Assembly (NCBI GenBank): GCA_001600635.1
Contig: BCKL01000009.1
Coordinates: 737,045-801,044, forward strand
Length of the DNA: 64,000 bases
Source: Leucosporidium creatinivorum
Taxonomy: Eukaryota; Basidiomycota; Microbotryomycetes; Leucosporidiales; Leucosporidiaceae
Reading direction: 5' to 3'
Shown here: in pieces, positions 38,365-48,700 of the stretch
Numbering within the stretch: position 1 is the first letter of the stretch
How the letters are laid out: the number at the start of each line of letters is the position of its first letter
Translations under genes and position numbers: made by a program
Notes under the pieces: model-generated
Told to the model about the DNA's origin: nothing
Databases searched by the model: none
The model's input: the letters and a program-made list of their open reading frames with translations, nothing else

Positions 38365-39416
38365 CTACAGCTCCTCCCCGCCTGCCCACCGCGCCCTCAA
38401 CTCCATCTCCGAAACCCCCGTTCGACGGCTTTGGCGGGGTGTGAGGGAGGGTACATGGTGCCCGAGACTATGAAGGTGCTCGCGAAACAAGCTGGCCGCG
38501 TCTTCGCGAGCAAGTGCTTCTGCATTTATCTCCTGCAAGACGAGACGAAGGTCAGTCCGAGGCCAACTTGAAGGAAGCTCCTGCACTTCCACATCCGTTA
38601 CAGCTCACCTGAAAGTACCGCTTAGCTTCAAGCGCTACCTAATCAAGCAACAGCGATCACAGATTATGAAGGAAGGATCAGCAGCTGCCTCACCAAGAAG
38701 CTCGGCGTTGTTCGGCGCAGGCTTGTGAGCGGCCAGAGCAGCGCGGGGAGAAAGGCTAGAGCTCACGCATATCCTTTCCCACCAATTCAACTGAGCCCAG
38801 TCCCTGTGGCCAACAAAAAGGAGCGCCGAAGCCCTCTCCACCGTCTTTGCCGATTTGATCATCTTGCGATAGACGAAGGAGACCATTTCGAAGACGGCAC
38901 GCGCTGGACAGTAGTTCATTACGTCAGCCACATCGGAAGCGAGTGAACTGGATGCTCTTTGGGGCTCACTGCTGTCTCTCAAGGGCGCGGTCAAGCGCGC
39001 GTTGTTCGGCACAGCGCCGACTTGCAGAAGCTGTGTGGTCAGCACGGGGTCAGCCAGGGGTCGCGTGAAGAAGACACATGTACACTAACAATAGTGATAG
39101 GACGCCTAGCCCAATAGTTCCCCAATACATGGTTTCTGAGAACCTCGCGTTGTTTGATTGGCATCCCTCGCCAATCCTTGTCGTGGGCCTTGCGAAAGGC
39201 TTCCAGCTTTGTCTGTGCGTCGAGGGCAAGCTCTGCCCATTTGTGCTGCACCTCATACGAGCGAAAAAGAGGTCTTGGGCCGAGATACAGCTTGACGAAG
39301 GCCGAGCATTTGGTGATGAGCTCGGTCGTGTGCTCGTTCGTGGGCGGGTCGGCAGGCTCGACTATGAGGCTGCCCACGCGCGTCAAGGAGTAGTGTATCC
39401 TCAGCTCCTCCTCCAT
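38365..39416 (-). CDS. Unknown paralogous family, member C
   Basis: Relative of member A. Exons 39416-39090, 39030-38970, 38903-38767, 38638-38609 and 38532-38365 join in phase to 240 aa. Exon 1: MEEELRIHYSLTRVGSLIV, SAFVKLYLGPRPLFRSYEVQ, and REVLRNHVLGNYWARRPITI, matching the FVQLY..P, RRHVYGPY and RPLTE of A. Exon 3: VYRKMIKSAKTVERASALLF then VGHRDWAQLNWWERIC, matching IGNRDWLQLNRWQKIN. Exon 4 is 30 nt (VALEAKRYFQ). Exon 5 ends HVPSLTPRQSRRTGVSEMEL, RARWAGGEEL. Overall identity to A is low (I judge about a quarter), so conservation of exon breaks and the C-terminal motif is notable. It lies tail-to-head with member D. No function can be assigned. Confidence 0.72.
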
Positions 39417-39734
39417 TGGCTCAAGCAAAAAGATGGGAGACGAAGGAGAAGAAGAAGAGACGCCGAGGATGCGAACTCGGCGCTGCTTCCGCGGAGGGGG
39501 AGCGGAGTTATGAGCGCACGTGACCAACTACAGAAACTTGCGTGAAGGTTTGTTGTTGCCTCATTTGGCTCTTGAGCTGCATGGGAAAGCTGTTGGCGAC
39601 GCAAGACGTCGAGAAATACATCGCCCAGGTCCTGGCTGTCCTTGTCGGCGCTCACAAGCTTCGTAAACTAGCTCTCACTGCGACTCTCAGCAGTACATGA
39701 AAAATGAAACACTTTGGCTTCCATCTTGAACTGC

Positions 39735-41806
39735 TCAGCTACACCACTGCCTCCTCATCTCGTCCTGCCAAATCGCCGAGCTCCTCCTCACCCCTTCCGG
39801 CCTCCTTGCAGGATGGTGCAGATGATGAGCGAGCGAGTGGGGCTCGGGATAGTATTGATCCAGGTGCTTTCGAATGAGAGAAGGTCAGGTGTCGAGGGAG
39901 GAGAGTTCTGGGTCAGCTTGACGCTCGAGAGCTCGGCGCTCAGCGAAGGAGAGGAGACAGCGGTGAGGAACTCACCCGCTTGAGAGGGAAGAAGGCTTGG
40001 TACAAGACCTGGTATCGAGTGAAGCGGCGAAGGGCGCGAGAGAGTAGGCAAGCGTGCGGTCAAGAAGGGAATGGTCAGCGCTCGAATCGGCGCAAGCTCG
40101 GCGAAGACGTCGAGCCTCACCACCAGCTTCTGCCAACTAGTCAAGTTCTCCCATCCTTCCATATAAGCTTTATACACAATCGCGCATGTTTTGAGCTCGA
40201 GGTGATGCACTGAAGGGACCTTCATGAGGTGTCTTAACATTCCGAGCGCTCGCGCAGACCGAGAAGGGAAGTAGCGGTTAAGGCGAGCGCTGCTGCCGAT
40301 CCATTTCGAATAGGCTAAACGTAATGGGGCGACTACAAAAAGGCAGAGGAGCGTGCAAAACCCGTAGGAAACGTCACATGCCCTTAGGTCCAGGTGTTAA
40401 GTNNNNNNNNNNNNNNNNNNNNNNNNNNNNNNNNNNNNNNNNNNNNNNNNNNNNNNNNNNNNNNNNNNNNNNNNNNNNNNNNNNNNNNNNNNNNNNNNNN
40501 NNNNNNNNNNNNNNNNNNNNNNNNNNNNNNNNNNNNNNNNNNNNNNNNNNNNNNNNNNNNNNNNNNNNNNNNNNNNNNNNNNNNNNNNNNNNNNNNNNNN
40601 NNNNNNNNNNNNNNNNNNNNNNNNNNNNNNNNNNNNNNNNNNNNNNNNNNNNNNNNNNNNNNNNNNNNNNNNNNNNNNNNNNNNNNNNNNNNNNNNNNNN
40701 NNNNNNNNNNNNNNNNNNNNNNNNNNNNNNNNNNNNNNNNNNNNNNNNNNNNNNNNNNNNNNNNNNNNNNNNNNNNNNNNNNNNNNNNNNNNNNNNNNNN
40801 NNNNNNNNNNNNNNNNNNNNNNNNNNNNNNNNNNNNNNNNNNNNNNNNNNNNNNNNNNNNNNNNNNNNNNNNNNNNNNNNNNNNNNNNNNNNNNNNNNNN
40901 NNNNNNNNNNNNNNNNNNNNNNNNNNNNNNNNNNNNNNNNNNNNNNNNNNNNNNNNNNNNNNNNNNNNNNNNNNNNNNNNNNNNNNNNNNNNNNNNNNNN
41001 NNNNNNNNNNNNNNNNNNNNNNNNNNNNNNNNNNNNNNNNNNNNNNNNNNNNNNNNNNNNNNNNNNNNNNNNNNNNNNNNNNNNNNNNNNNNNNNNNNNN
41101 NNNNNNNNNNNNNNNNNNNNNNNNNNNNNNNNNNNNNNNNNNNNNNNNNNNNNNNNNNNNNNNNNNNNNNNNNNNNNNNNNNNNNNNNNNNNNNNNNNNN
41201 NNNNNNNNNNNNNNNNNNNNNNNNNNNNNNNNNNNNNNNNNNNNNNNGCGGGACTCGAGGCGAGTGAGCGGGAGAGCTACTTACTGGGAGTAGTTACGAG
41301 TTAAGCGCTTCTCCGTCGCAAGCTCCTACGCAGCGAATCCCATTGAAGACGGCTCGAAAGTCGGCCTCGAAGAGCTGCCCTTTCGGCGAGGGGGCAGAGA
41401 GTCATCAGCAATATGAAGTCAAGTTGACCAATAGCCTGTACATACTAGACTGCGGATCATCCAAAAACCTGACCATATACTCCTCCCAAAACTGCTCCCA
41501 CCGCTCGTGATACTTCGCCGAACCCCCTCCCTCGGCTCTATACACCCTCTGCAGAAGCACAAAATCCCACGAAGCGTGCGTCGCCCACCCGTGGATGAAT
41601 GGATCATTGCCCTTATACAGCGGAGCAACAAGGTCCCGCGCCCACTTGAGGATGCCGGCGAGGATTCTAAGATCCGTACTGCTGTAGTCGGGTGTGGGGG
41701 AGATGAGATCCCAGAGAGGCGTGGAGGCGTAGTGGTTGCTGAGGATTTGCTCGACGGCGCTTAACTTGTCCGGCCGCGCTGGAGCTTCTGGGACGACGCT
41801 GGTCAT
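39735..41806 (-). CDS. Unknown paralogous family, member D (interrupted by assembly gap)
   Basis: Third divergent family member. Exon 1 starts MTSVVPEAPARPDKLSAVEQ and continues LKWARDLVAPLYKGNDPFIH and HERWEQFWEEYMVRFLDDPQ, placed like the LY.GP.P.F and W...L part of A and C; its donor is GTATGT near 41,444. After the gap comes an exon ending YMEGWENLTSWQKLV (about 40,121), then a 33-nt exon (40008-39976, VLYQAFFPLKR) and a last exon (39866-39735) ending HHPARRPEGVRRSSAIWQDE, MRRQWCS. The last exon keeps the spacing of Arg pairs, Glu and Trp of the HVPSL...RARW motif but little else. The middle of the gene is hidden by 845 Ns, so I cannot say whether it is whole. Confidence 0.55.
40403..41247. 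other. Assembly gap (845 Ns)
   Basis: Run of 845 undetermined bases inside family member D. The length may be an estimate from paired reads rather than real. Any open frame that runs through it is an artefact. Confidence 0.99.
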
Positions 41807-42297
41807 GTGTATGTAGGAAAGGGCGAGAAATGCGAGCGCCGAGCCAGGTCCGACTCCGAGTTGGAACGGGGGGAGCGAGGAAGGGAGAGGATCAAGAGCG
41901 CTGGGCAAAAGAAAGCACGAGAACCAAGAAGATATGCACGCCAAGGACTTTGCACCGCCGCTGCATGCGGACGACGAGCCGGGCCGAACAGCCCACGAGT
42001 CGGCGAGCAGACTTGTGTCGAGAGAACAGCTTGCTTGCTTGCCTCAAGAGGTGAGTGAACAACTACAGCAGCAGGACCAGCACTTTTTGTAAGGAGAAAG
42101 CTTCTCGTGTAGCCTTCCCTTTGCGTAGCGCAGCGCGGCTCGTTTCAGCGCTCGAAACCCCCATCGCCGAACTCGAGCTCCTCGGCGCTCGCTCAACTCA
42201 TCTCATCTCCTCTCTCCTCCGTCGAGCACAGAGGGAACCGCGCTCTATACATGCTAATTGCTTTTTGATCGACTACTCGAACCCCCCACCTCCCTGA
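41807..42297. other. Intergenic, 490 bp
   Basis: Upstream of member D (minus) and 3' flank of the 996-aa protein gene (minus). No gene or repeat seen. Confidence 0.4.
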
Positions 42298-45200
42298 CTA
42301 GTAACTCGTCACACTGCGACTCAACATCTCCTCGTCCCTCCGTCCTCTAAGCACAAACTCATGCGGCGGGACAAACTCGTCGCCATCCTCCTCTGTTCCC
42401 TCCTCTCCATCCTCGCCTTGTTTCGAAGAGGAAGGTGTGGAAGGCGCAGCGGAGGAGGAGGCTTCCTCCTCCTCCGCCTCTTCGGCGACGACCTGCGATG
42501 CGAAGGATCGGACGCCGCCTTGTCCAGAGGGGTGGGAGCGAAGGGATTGGGCGAGGGAGGAGGAGAGGGCGCTGGCGCTTTGGTTGTTCGAAGAGGAGGT
42601 GTTGGAGGAAGGGGTAACGTCGATCTTGGAAGACGGGGAGGGGAGGTCCATTGCTTTTGCCTTCGACTGCGAGGCTTTCGACCCCTGCTCCGGCTCGACC
42701 CTCTCCTCCCTCTTGCCACTCTTCCTCCTCGCCAACCCCGCTCCGGGCAGAGGAGGGACCAACATCCCCTCCTTTCCGGGGACCGAAGTCTTGCGCATCA
42801 ACTCCCTCTCCCCTGGCGGGCGGAAAGAGGAGGAGGAAGGCTGCGGCCGGGCGAACCCAATAGAAATGGGCAACGAGCCGATCGCCATCCTGCTGGTCCT
42901 CTCCTCCTCCGGCTCCTCCTCCTCCTCGTCGCTGCTCGGCTCGACCTCGTCCAACGGCGCTCCTCCGCTACTGCCCCTCCTCCCCGCATGCCGGCGAGAA
43001 GGTAAGACCCTCCGATGGGAAGGAGCGTCCATCGCCAAAACCTCTCTAATCTTCTCCTCCCCGACCCTCGCTGCCTTGGCATCCGGCCTCGGGACAAACT
43101 CGACGCGAGTCTGGATGTCCTCCTTTGCTGTGGTGGACGTAGGATGGGTGCCGTAGGGTGATGTCGAGGGCGCGGGGAGGGAGGGCGGGGATTTGAGAGA
43201 GGCTAGTGCTGAGGGAGAGGGTTGAGGGCGGTTGGCGAGTGAGGAGGAGAGGAGAGCGTTGTAGGATTGGGAGAGGGTGGATGGGCGGGCTATGGAGCCT
43301 GGACGGTAGGAAGTGGAGGAGGTGGGTTGAGGAGGAGGTGCTGGGGCGGGAGCGTCGAATTCGGGGGGTGAAGCGCCGGCGACTGAGGAGGTGAGGGTGA
43401 GGGGGTCGACGTCGAGGTCTTCGTCCATTTCGAAGGGGTGGTCTGTATCTGATGGGTCGTAGAAGGCGGGAGAGGGAGAGGGAGGGAAGGGACAGGCGTT
43501 AGCGAGCTGTCTCGGCGAGGCGAATCTCACTCGGCGAGAGGGAAAATGAGACGTACCTTCCTCCTCCTCCTCCTCCTCCGAGCCGCTATCCTCGTTCTGC
43601 TCCTTCCCATCCCTCTCCTCCCTCTTCTTCTCTCCCTTCCCACTCTCTCCCTCGACATCCTCCTCCCCAGCCTCACTAGGCGGCAAACTCAACTCCTCCG
43701 ACTCGGGAATACTAACCAACGCATGGCTCGAGGGGACGAACATGGGGCTGACGACATCAGCTCCTCCTTCCTCCTCGGTCTTGCCCTCGTCGTCGTTGGC
43801 GTCGGGGATGGGTTGCGAAGCCGAAGTGGAAGCGAGGGTAGGCGAGGAAGGGGCCGAATCGTCGATGAAGGCGGCGATGGATTGGCCTGCTTGAGGTTTG
43901 CTTTGGGGCGAGAGAGCAGGCGAGACTAAGCCTTCCTTCTTCTCCTTCTCCTCTGCCTTGCCCGCAGCAGCCTCGACGACCTCTTTAACCGCCTTTCCCG
44001 TCTTACTCGGCGCCCTCTCTCCGTTAGGCGCGCCCCTCCGCACTCGACTCCTACTCCTCCCCCTCTCCTCCTCCTCCCTCCGATCACTCTCCCTAATCCC
44101 CTCAGACACCTCCACGTCCTTCCTCGCCCCTCCCGCCGCTCTCGCCCTCCCGCGCTCCTCTGAACTCCCCCTCTCCACTGACCTCTCCCTACTCTCCTCC
44201 CTACTCAAGCTTTCCCTCCTCGAAGGATGCTCCCCTCCCCCTCCCCCTCCCCCTGCTGGACTCTTACTAGCGCTCCTGAAACCCTTGACGACCAACCCAC
44301 CGCCAGGGAGGGCGACCGCATGATTCGTGGCGTTGCTCACTCGGGTTTGTAGGACATGGAGCTCGAGCTTGGATCGCTTGACGAAAGCGTCGTGCGAACG
44401 ACGGAGGGCCATGATTTCTTCTGCGGTATGCTTGGCGGCGGAGGAGATGGAGGAGGAGAGGAGGGCGGAGAGGGAAGGCTTGGAGGTGGAGGGGGGGAGG
44501 AGGGCTTCGAGCCCCGTTGCTGGGCGGGTGGTGGAGGTGCTGGTGGGGTGAGAGGAAGGGGAGGAACCGTTACGCCCATTGCCTACGCCGGAGGAGGAGA
44601 GGGAGGGAGCCCGAGCGCGCGAGAGGCCGAGTGAGAGGGGTGGGACACTGAGGTCTGAGCCTTGGGAATGGGCGCGGCGTTGAGGGGAGAGTAAGGGGGA
44701 GAGGAGGGCGCGTTGGAGGGTTGGCGAGTTGAGCACTCCGACTCCGCTGACGAGGGGAGTTGCTGGGGGTTCGATAGAGTGGGGATCGAATTTGGGGGGG
44801 AGGAAACTGGGGCCGTCGAGGAGGAGGTGGAAGGTTTGCGAGTAGAGGGGGGAGTGTTGTTGGAGTGAGAGTAGTTGGGAGGGAGTGAGAAGGGGGGAGT
44901 GCAGGGTGATGAGGGTGGTTGGTTTTGGTGGGGTTGGGGCTGGTGAGCGGGAAGGGGAAGAGGAGGGAGATGGTGAAGAAGAAGAGGAGGAAGAAGAAGG
45001 AAGGAGTGGTGTCGAGAGAGTGAGGATGGGGTGACCCGTGTTGAGTGAGGAGAGGGTTTGAGACGTCGGGGTGGTGGTGATTGACACTAGCGCGGGGTGC
45101 TCCTGTTCAACAAAAGCGGAGGGTCAGCTTCTGTAGTGGATCAGGGTGTCTGCTCGAGTTGTAGGTCTGTACAGCTGCAGCGAACAAGAGGGAGAGCAGG

Positions 45201-45484
45201 TTTGACTCGAGTGAGTGGGAGTGGGACCCCGCCGCTCATCTGTTGCTCGTTGTTGGAGTGCTGTAGCCCAAGAGAGAGAGAGAGCGAGTGGAACGTACAA
45301 TGTAAATTCCCTGATTATCCAACTGGAACTGAGCCCCCTCTGGTAGTTGTCCTTGTACAGCGTCTGCTCCTCCATCCTTAGATGATGTGACGAGGTGGCC
45401 GGAGAGGAGGACATTGGCGTCGGGAGAGGCGTAAGCCCAGTTAGTAGGGCGCCTAGTGGTTGTACTAGATTCCAAGGCTGCCAT
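42298..45484 (-). CDS. Large disordered protein, 996 aa, unrecognised
   Basis: Two exons (45484-45299 and 45102-42298) join in phase. The first 62 residues (MAALESSTTTRRPTNWAYAS, VLLSGHLVTS, QFQLDNQGIYI) and the next 130 (HPALVSITTTPTSQTLSSL, TLITLHSPLLTPSQLLSLQ, TFHLLLDGPSFLPPKFDPHS) look like a small folded beta-rich domain. The remaining 800 residues are low-complexity: poly-Ser, Arg/Glu-rich (ESLSREESRERSVERGSSEE), acidic runs (GSEEEEEEEGTSHF), and many SP sites that could be phosphorylated. One short ordered motif SRRVRFASPRQLANACPFPP stands out and resembles an RVRF-type PP1 docking site (RVxF class; this is inference). No membrane segment. It is divergent from CKB1 over 267 bp. Exon 2 is unusually long for this genome, which has mostly short exons. 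Confidence 0.78.
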
Positions 45485-45751
45485 CCCTGTCTGTCTGGTG
45501 CGAGAGCGAGAGCGAGAGAGAGCTGATGAGGTGCAGAAGCAGAGAGACGAGTTGCGAGTCGAAGGGAGAGAGGTTCGAGAGCGAGTTCCCAAGGGTTGTG
45601 CTCCGCCCACGTCGACGAGCTACATTCCTACATCTTTCCCTTTCCCTTTCCTTTTCTTCTCCCCTCTCACTCTTCCCCTTCTACCGACCTACATCTCTCG
45701 TCCCGCCTTGCTCCCTCTCCTCCGTCTCTCTCCCCCTCCAACTCGAGCAAG

Positions 45752-48700
45752 ATGGCAGCTCCCTTGAACCCTTCCTCGACCACTCCCATCCCCACCGGAG
45801 CAGACATTACCGCCTCTGCTTCCGAGTCTGCAGTTGTAGCACACCTCGAAGGAGAAGGGGAAGAGATGCTAGACGATGAGGACGAGCAATTGGATCAAGA
45901 TGAGCAGGAACAGGAATATGGTACGTCTCTGGGGCTGCTAGGGGACAAGAAACGGACGGGAGCGGATACAGAGGAACCCCCGGGTGCTGGATGAGATGAC
46001 AGAGCTACAGGACTACAGACTGCTAGCAGGGCCCGGGAGCGCCGTTTGCGTCTCTCTCTCTCTCTCTCTCGAGCGGTGTTAGCTCACTCGCTCGGGCTGG
46101 TGAAATGCAGGCCTACAGAGACGGAGGGGGTCTACCGTCCTACAGCTTCCTTCTCCCTCACAACCTTGCGCTGACCCTCCCTCTCACCCTTCGCCCTTCG
46201 CCCTGCCCTCGCCTCGCATGCTCGCTGCGCTCCCTCAAAACACCTACAGAATCCTCCTCCTCCCCCTCGACCACCACCTCCACTTTGACCTGGATCACCT
46301 GGTTCTGCTCCCTCCCCGGTCACGAGTACTTTTGCGAAGTCGCCGAGGTGTGTTTCCCCCCCTTCCTCCTTTCCCGCCGAGCCCGAACATAGCTGATAAG
46401 AAGACGGGGGTGAATAGGACTTCATCGAGGACGATTTCAACCTCACGGGCTTGAGTGGGTTGGTCCCCTTTTACAAGGAGGCCATGGAGATGGTCTTGGA
46501 TGTCGAGGCTGGTGAGTCGGACCCTCTCGCCGTGAAGCTTCTCCTCGGCGCGCCGCGAGCTAACGGGTAATCCTTACTCGAACTCCCTCTTCCTCTCCCT
46601 CTCCCTCGACCCTCCTCTCCCCTCTTTCTCCGCCGACTCGCTCGCTCCACCCCTCGCCTCGCCTTCCCCCTCCCCCTCCCTCTCCCCTCCCCTTCCCTCA
46701 AACCTCGCTGGCTCGCCCCCTCTCGCCCCCTCTCGCTTCCTTCTCCTCGCTTCGCTCGCTTCGCTCGCTTCAGAGGACGAATCCCACCGCGTCCCCGACG
46801 TCTCGATCGTCGAATCCTCGGCCGAGTTGCTCTATGGATTGATCCATCAGAGGTTCATCATTACGAGGCAGGGGTTGCAGCAGATGGTGAGTAGTAGCGT
46901 TCTTTGGGCGCGAGGGCGAGGGCTGGGAGGGGAGGGCTGGGAGGGCTGGGAGGGCCGGGTGGGCTGGGCGAGAGGGATGAGCGGGAGGAAGAGCAAGGAG
47001 CGGCTGGGAACCGAGAGCCATGCGCTTCTTCGCTCTCGGCTCGAGCGAGCTGAGGGAGAAGGGTGTTTGGTCGTTCTTGGGCTCCCAAGCTGCTCACTCG
47101 TCGGCGCTCACTCGCTGACGGTTGAGGAGCAGACGGGGGGAGAGCAGCTGGGACCGAGCAGCCGTGCGCTTGTCCTTTCTCAGCCCCCGAGGGCTGGGGG
47201 AGAGGAGTGCTAGGCTGTTGCAGGTCCTAAGCTGCTCGCTTCTCGCTTCTCGGCGCTCGCTCCCTCGCTGATGGAGAAGGAAGGGTGAAGGGCTGGGGAA
47301 GCTCGAGGCTCGCGCGGTCGCTTCTCGGTCCTCAAGGACTTGGGACTGATGCGCTCTAGTCCTGGATGGTCCTCAGCTGCTCTTCGGTTGCCCAAGTTAG
47401 GGCGAGATGGGAGCGGTAGGAGGCGGCTTGAGACCTCTCGGGCCTGCGTGGGCAGCTCTCGGCTCTCGAAGAGTCGGGGCTGACGCGCTAGAGGCAAGCG
47501 AGCGGCCCAGCCTCACGCTCGGGAGGGATTGAAGGGGGCTGGGAGGAGCTCGCGACTTCTGAGGCCTGCACGGTTGAACCCCCCGGCTCTCGAGGAGCTG
47601 AGGGCAACTTGCTGATGGACTTTGAGTGTCTCAAGCAGCCTCCATGCACTTTGAACAGCTGGCGTGGAGCTAACTAGGAGGTAGACGGAGCTTGCGGAGC
47701 CGGTCGAGTTTGCGCTGCTGTCTCTCGGCTCATTGAGTTGAGGGCCGAAGTGCTTACTGACGTTCTTGTGCGCTCTCTTCGCCTGGCAGGAGGCAAAGGC
47801 TGAGGCTAGCTGGCACCGCTGTTCACCGCCTTGCGCCGACGTCTTCGGCTCACAAGGAGCAGAGGATCCGGCGCCAAAGTCGCGACGGCGATTCAGCAGC
47901 TCCTCGCCGAGGGCTCGAAGTGCGCAGAGCTGCCGCCCCGCTCGCCTGTACACATGCGCTTTCGCTTCTCGGCCGAAGAAAGCTGAGGATAATGCGCTGG
48001 AGGCGGATGGCGAAACTAGTCGGCAAGGCCAGCGCCGTCATTGGGCGCTCGCTCGGTTGATCAGTCGCTTCTCGATCCGCTTTCGCTGTTCATGTTTGAG
48101 ACTGGGGGACGAAGCGATGTCAAAGACGTGGGGTGGATCAGCCTCGCGCTGCACCCAAGCTCTTCAGCTCGGAGCAGCTCGTCGAGCCTGGCTTTTCGCT
48201 TCGGGACTACGCTTGTCGCTCTCTTCACGTCGACGAGGAGGGGACGAGGTGTTTGGCTGTCTTGCAGAGCTCAGCTAAAACGCATGCTTTACGAGCGGGC
48301 TTCGTAAGCATCACCGACGCTTTCGAGCTCGGCGTTCGCCTCCTCCATGCTCGCGCCTCGGCTTCGCCTGAGCCTTCTTTTTCCGAGCGAAGGAGGGCAA
48401 GGCGAATGTTGGGGTCGATCGGATCGAGAAGGCGCGAGGTCGGCCTGCTAGCGCTGGCCGAGCCGAGTCGGCGCTCGCTGCCTGACTCCTCTCGAGTGCG
48501 CTTGCTCGCTTCGCTGTTGAAGACAGAGGGGCAAGGCGCTTGCTCTTGAAGTAGTTGACAGTCGGCGAGAGGTGTCAGGTCTGCCTTAGGCCCCCGCTGA
48601 GCTGCGTCAATGACTTTGCCCTTCTTGTGCTTGCTCGGCTATTGCTGTCGCTCGCTCGGTGCGCTGGCGCTCTGCTGCCGCCAAGGTAGTGTTCAGCGCT

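Noticed and set aside
40324-41304. 326-codon frame spanning the assembly gap
   Set aside because: Consists almost wholly of Ns.
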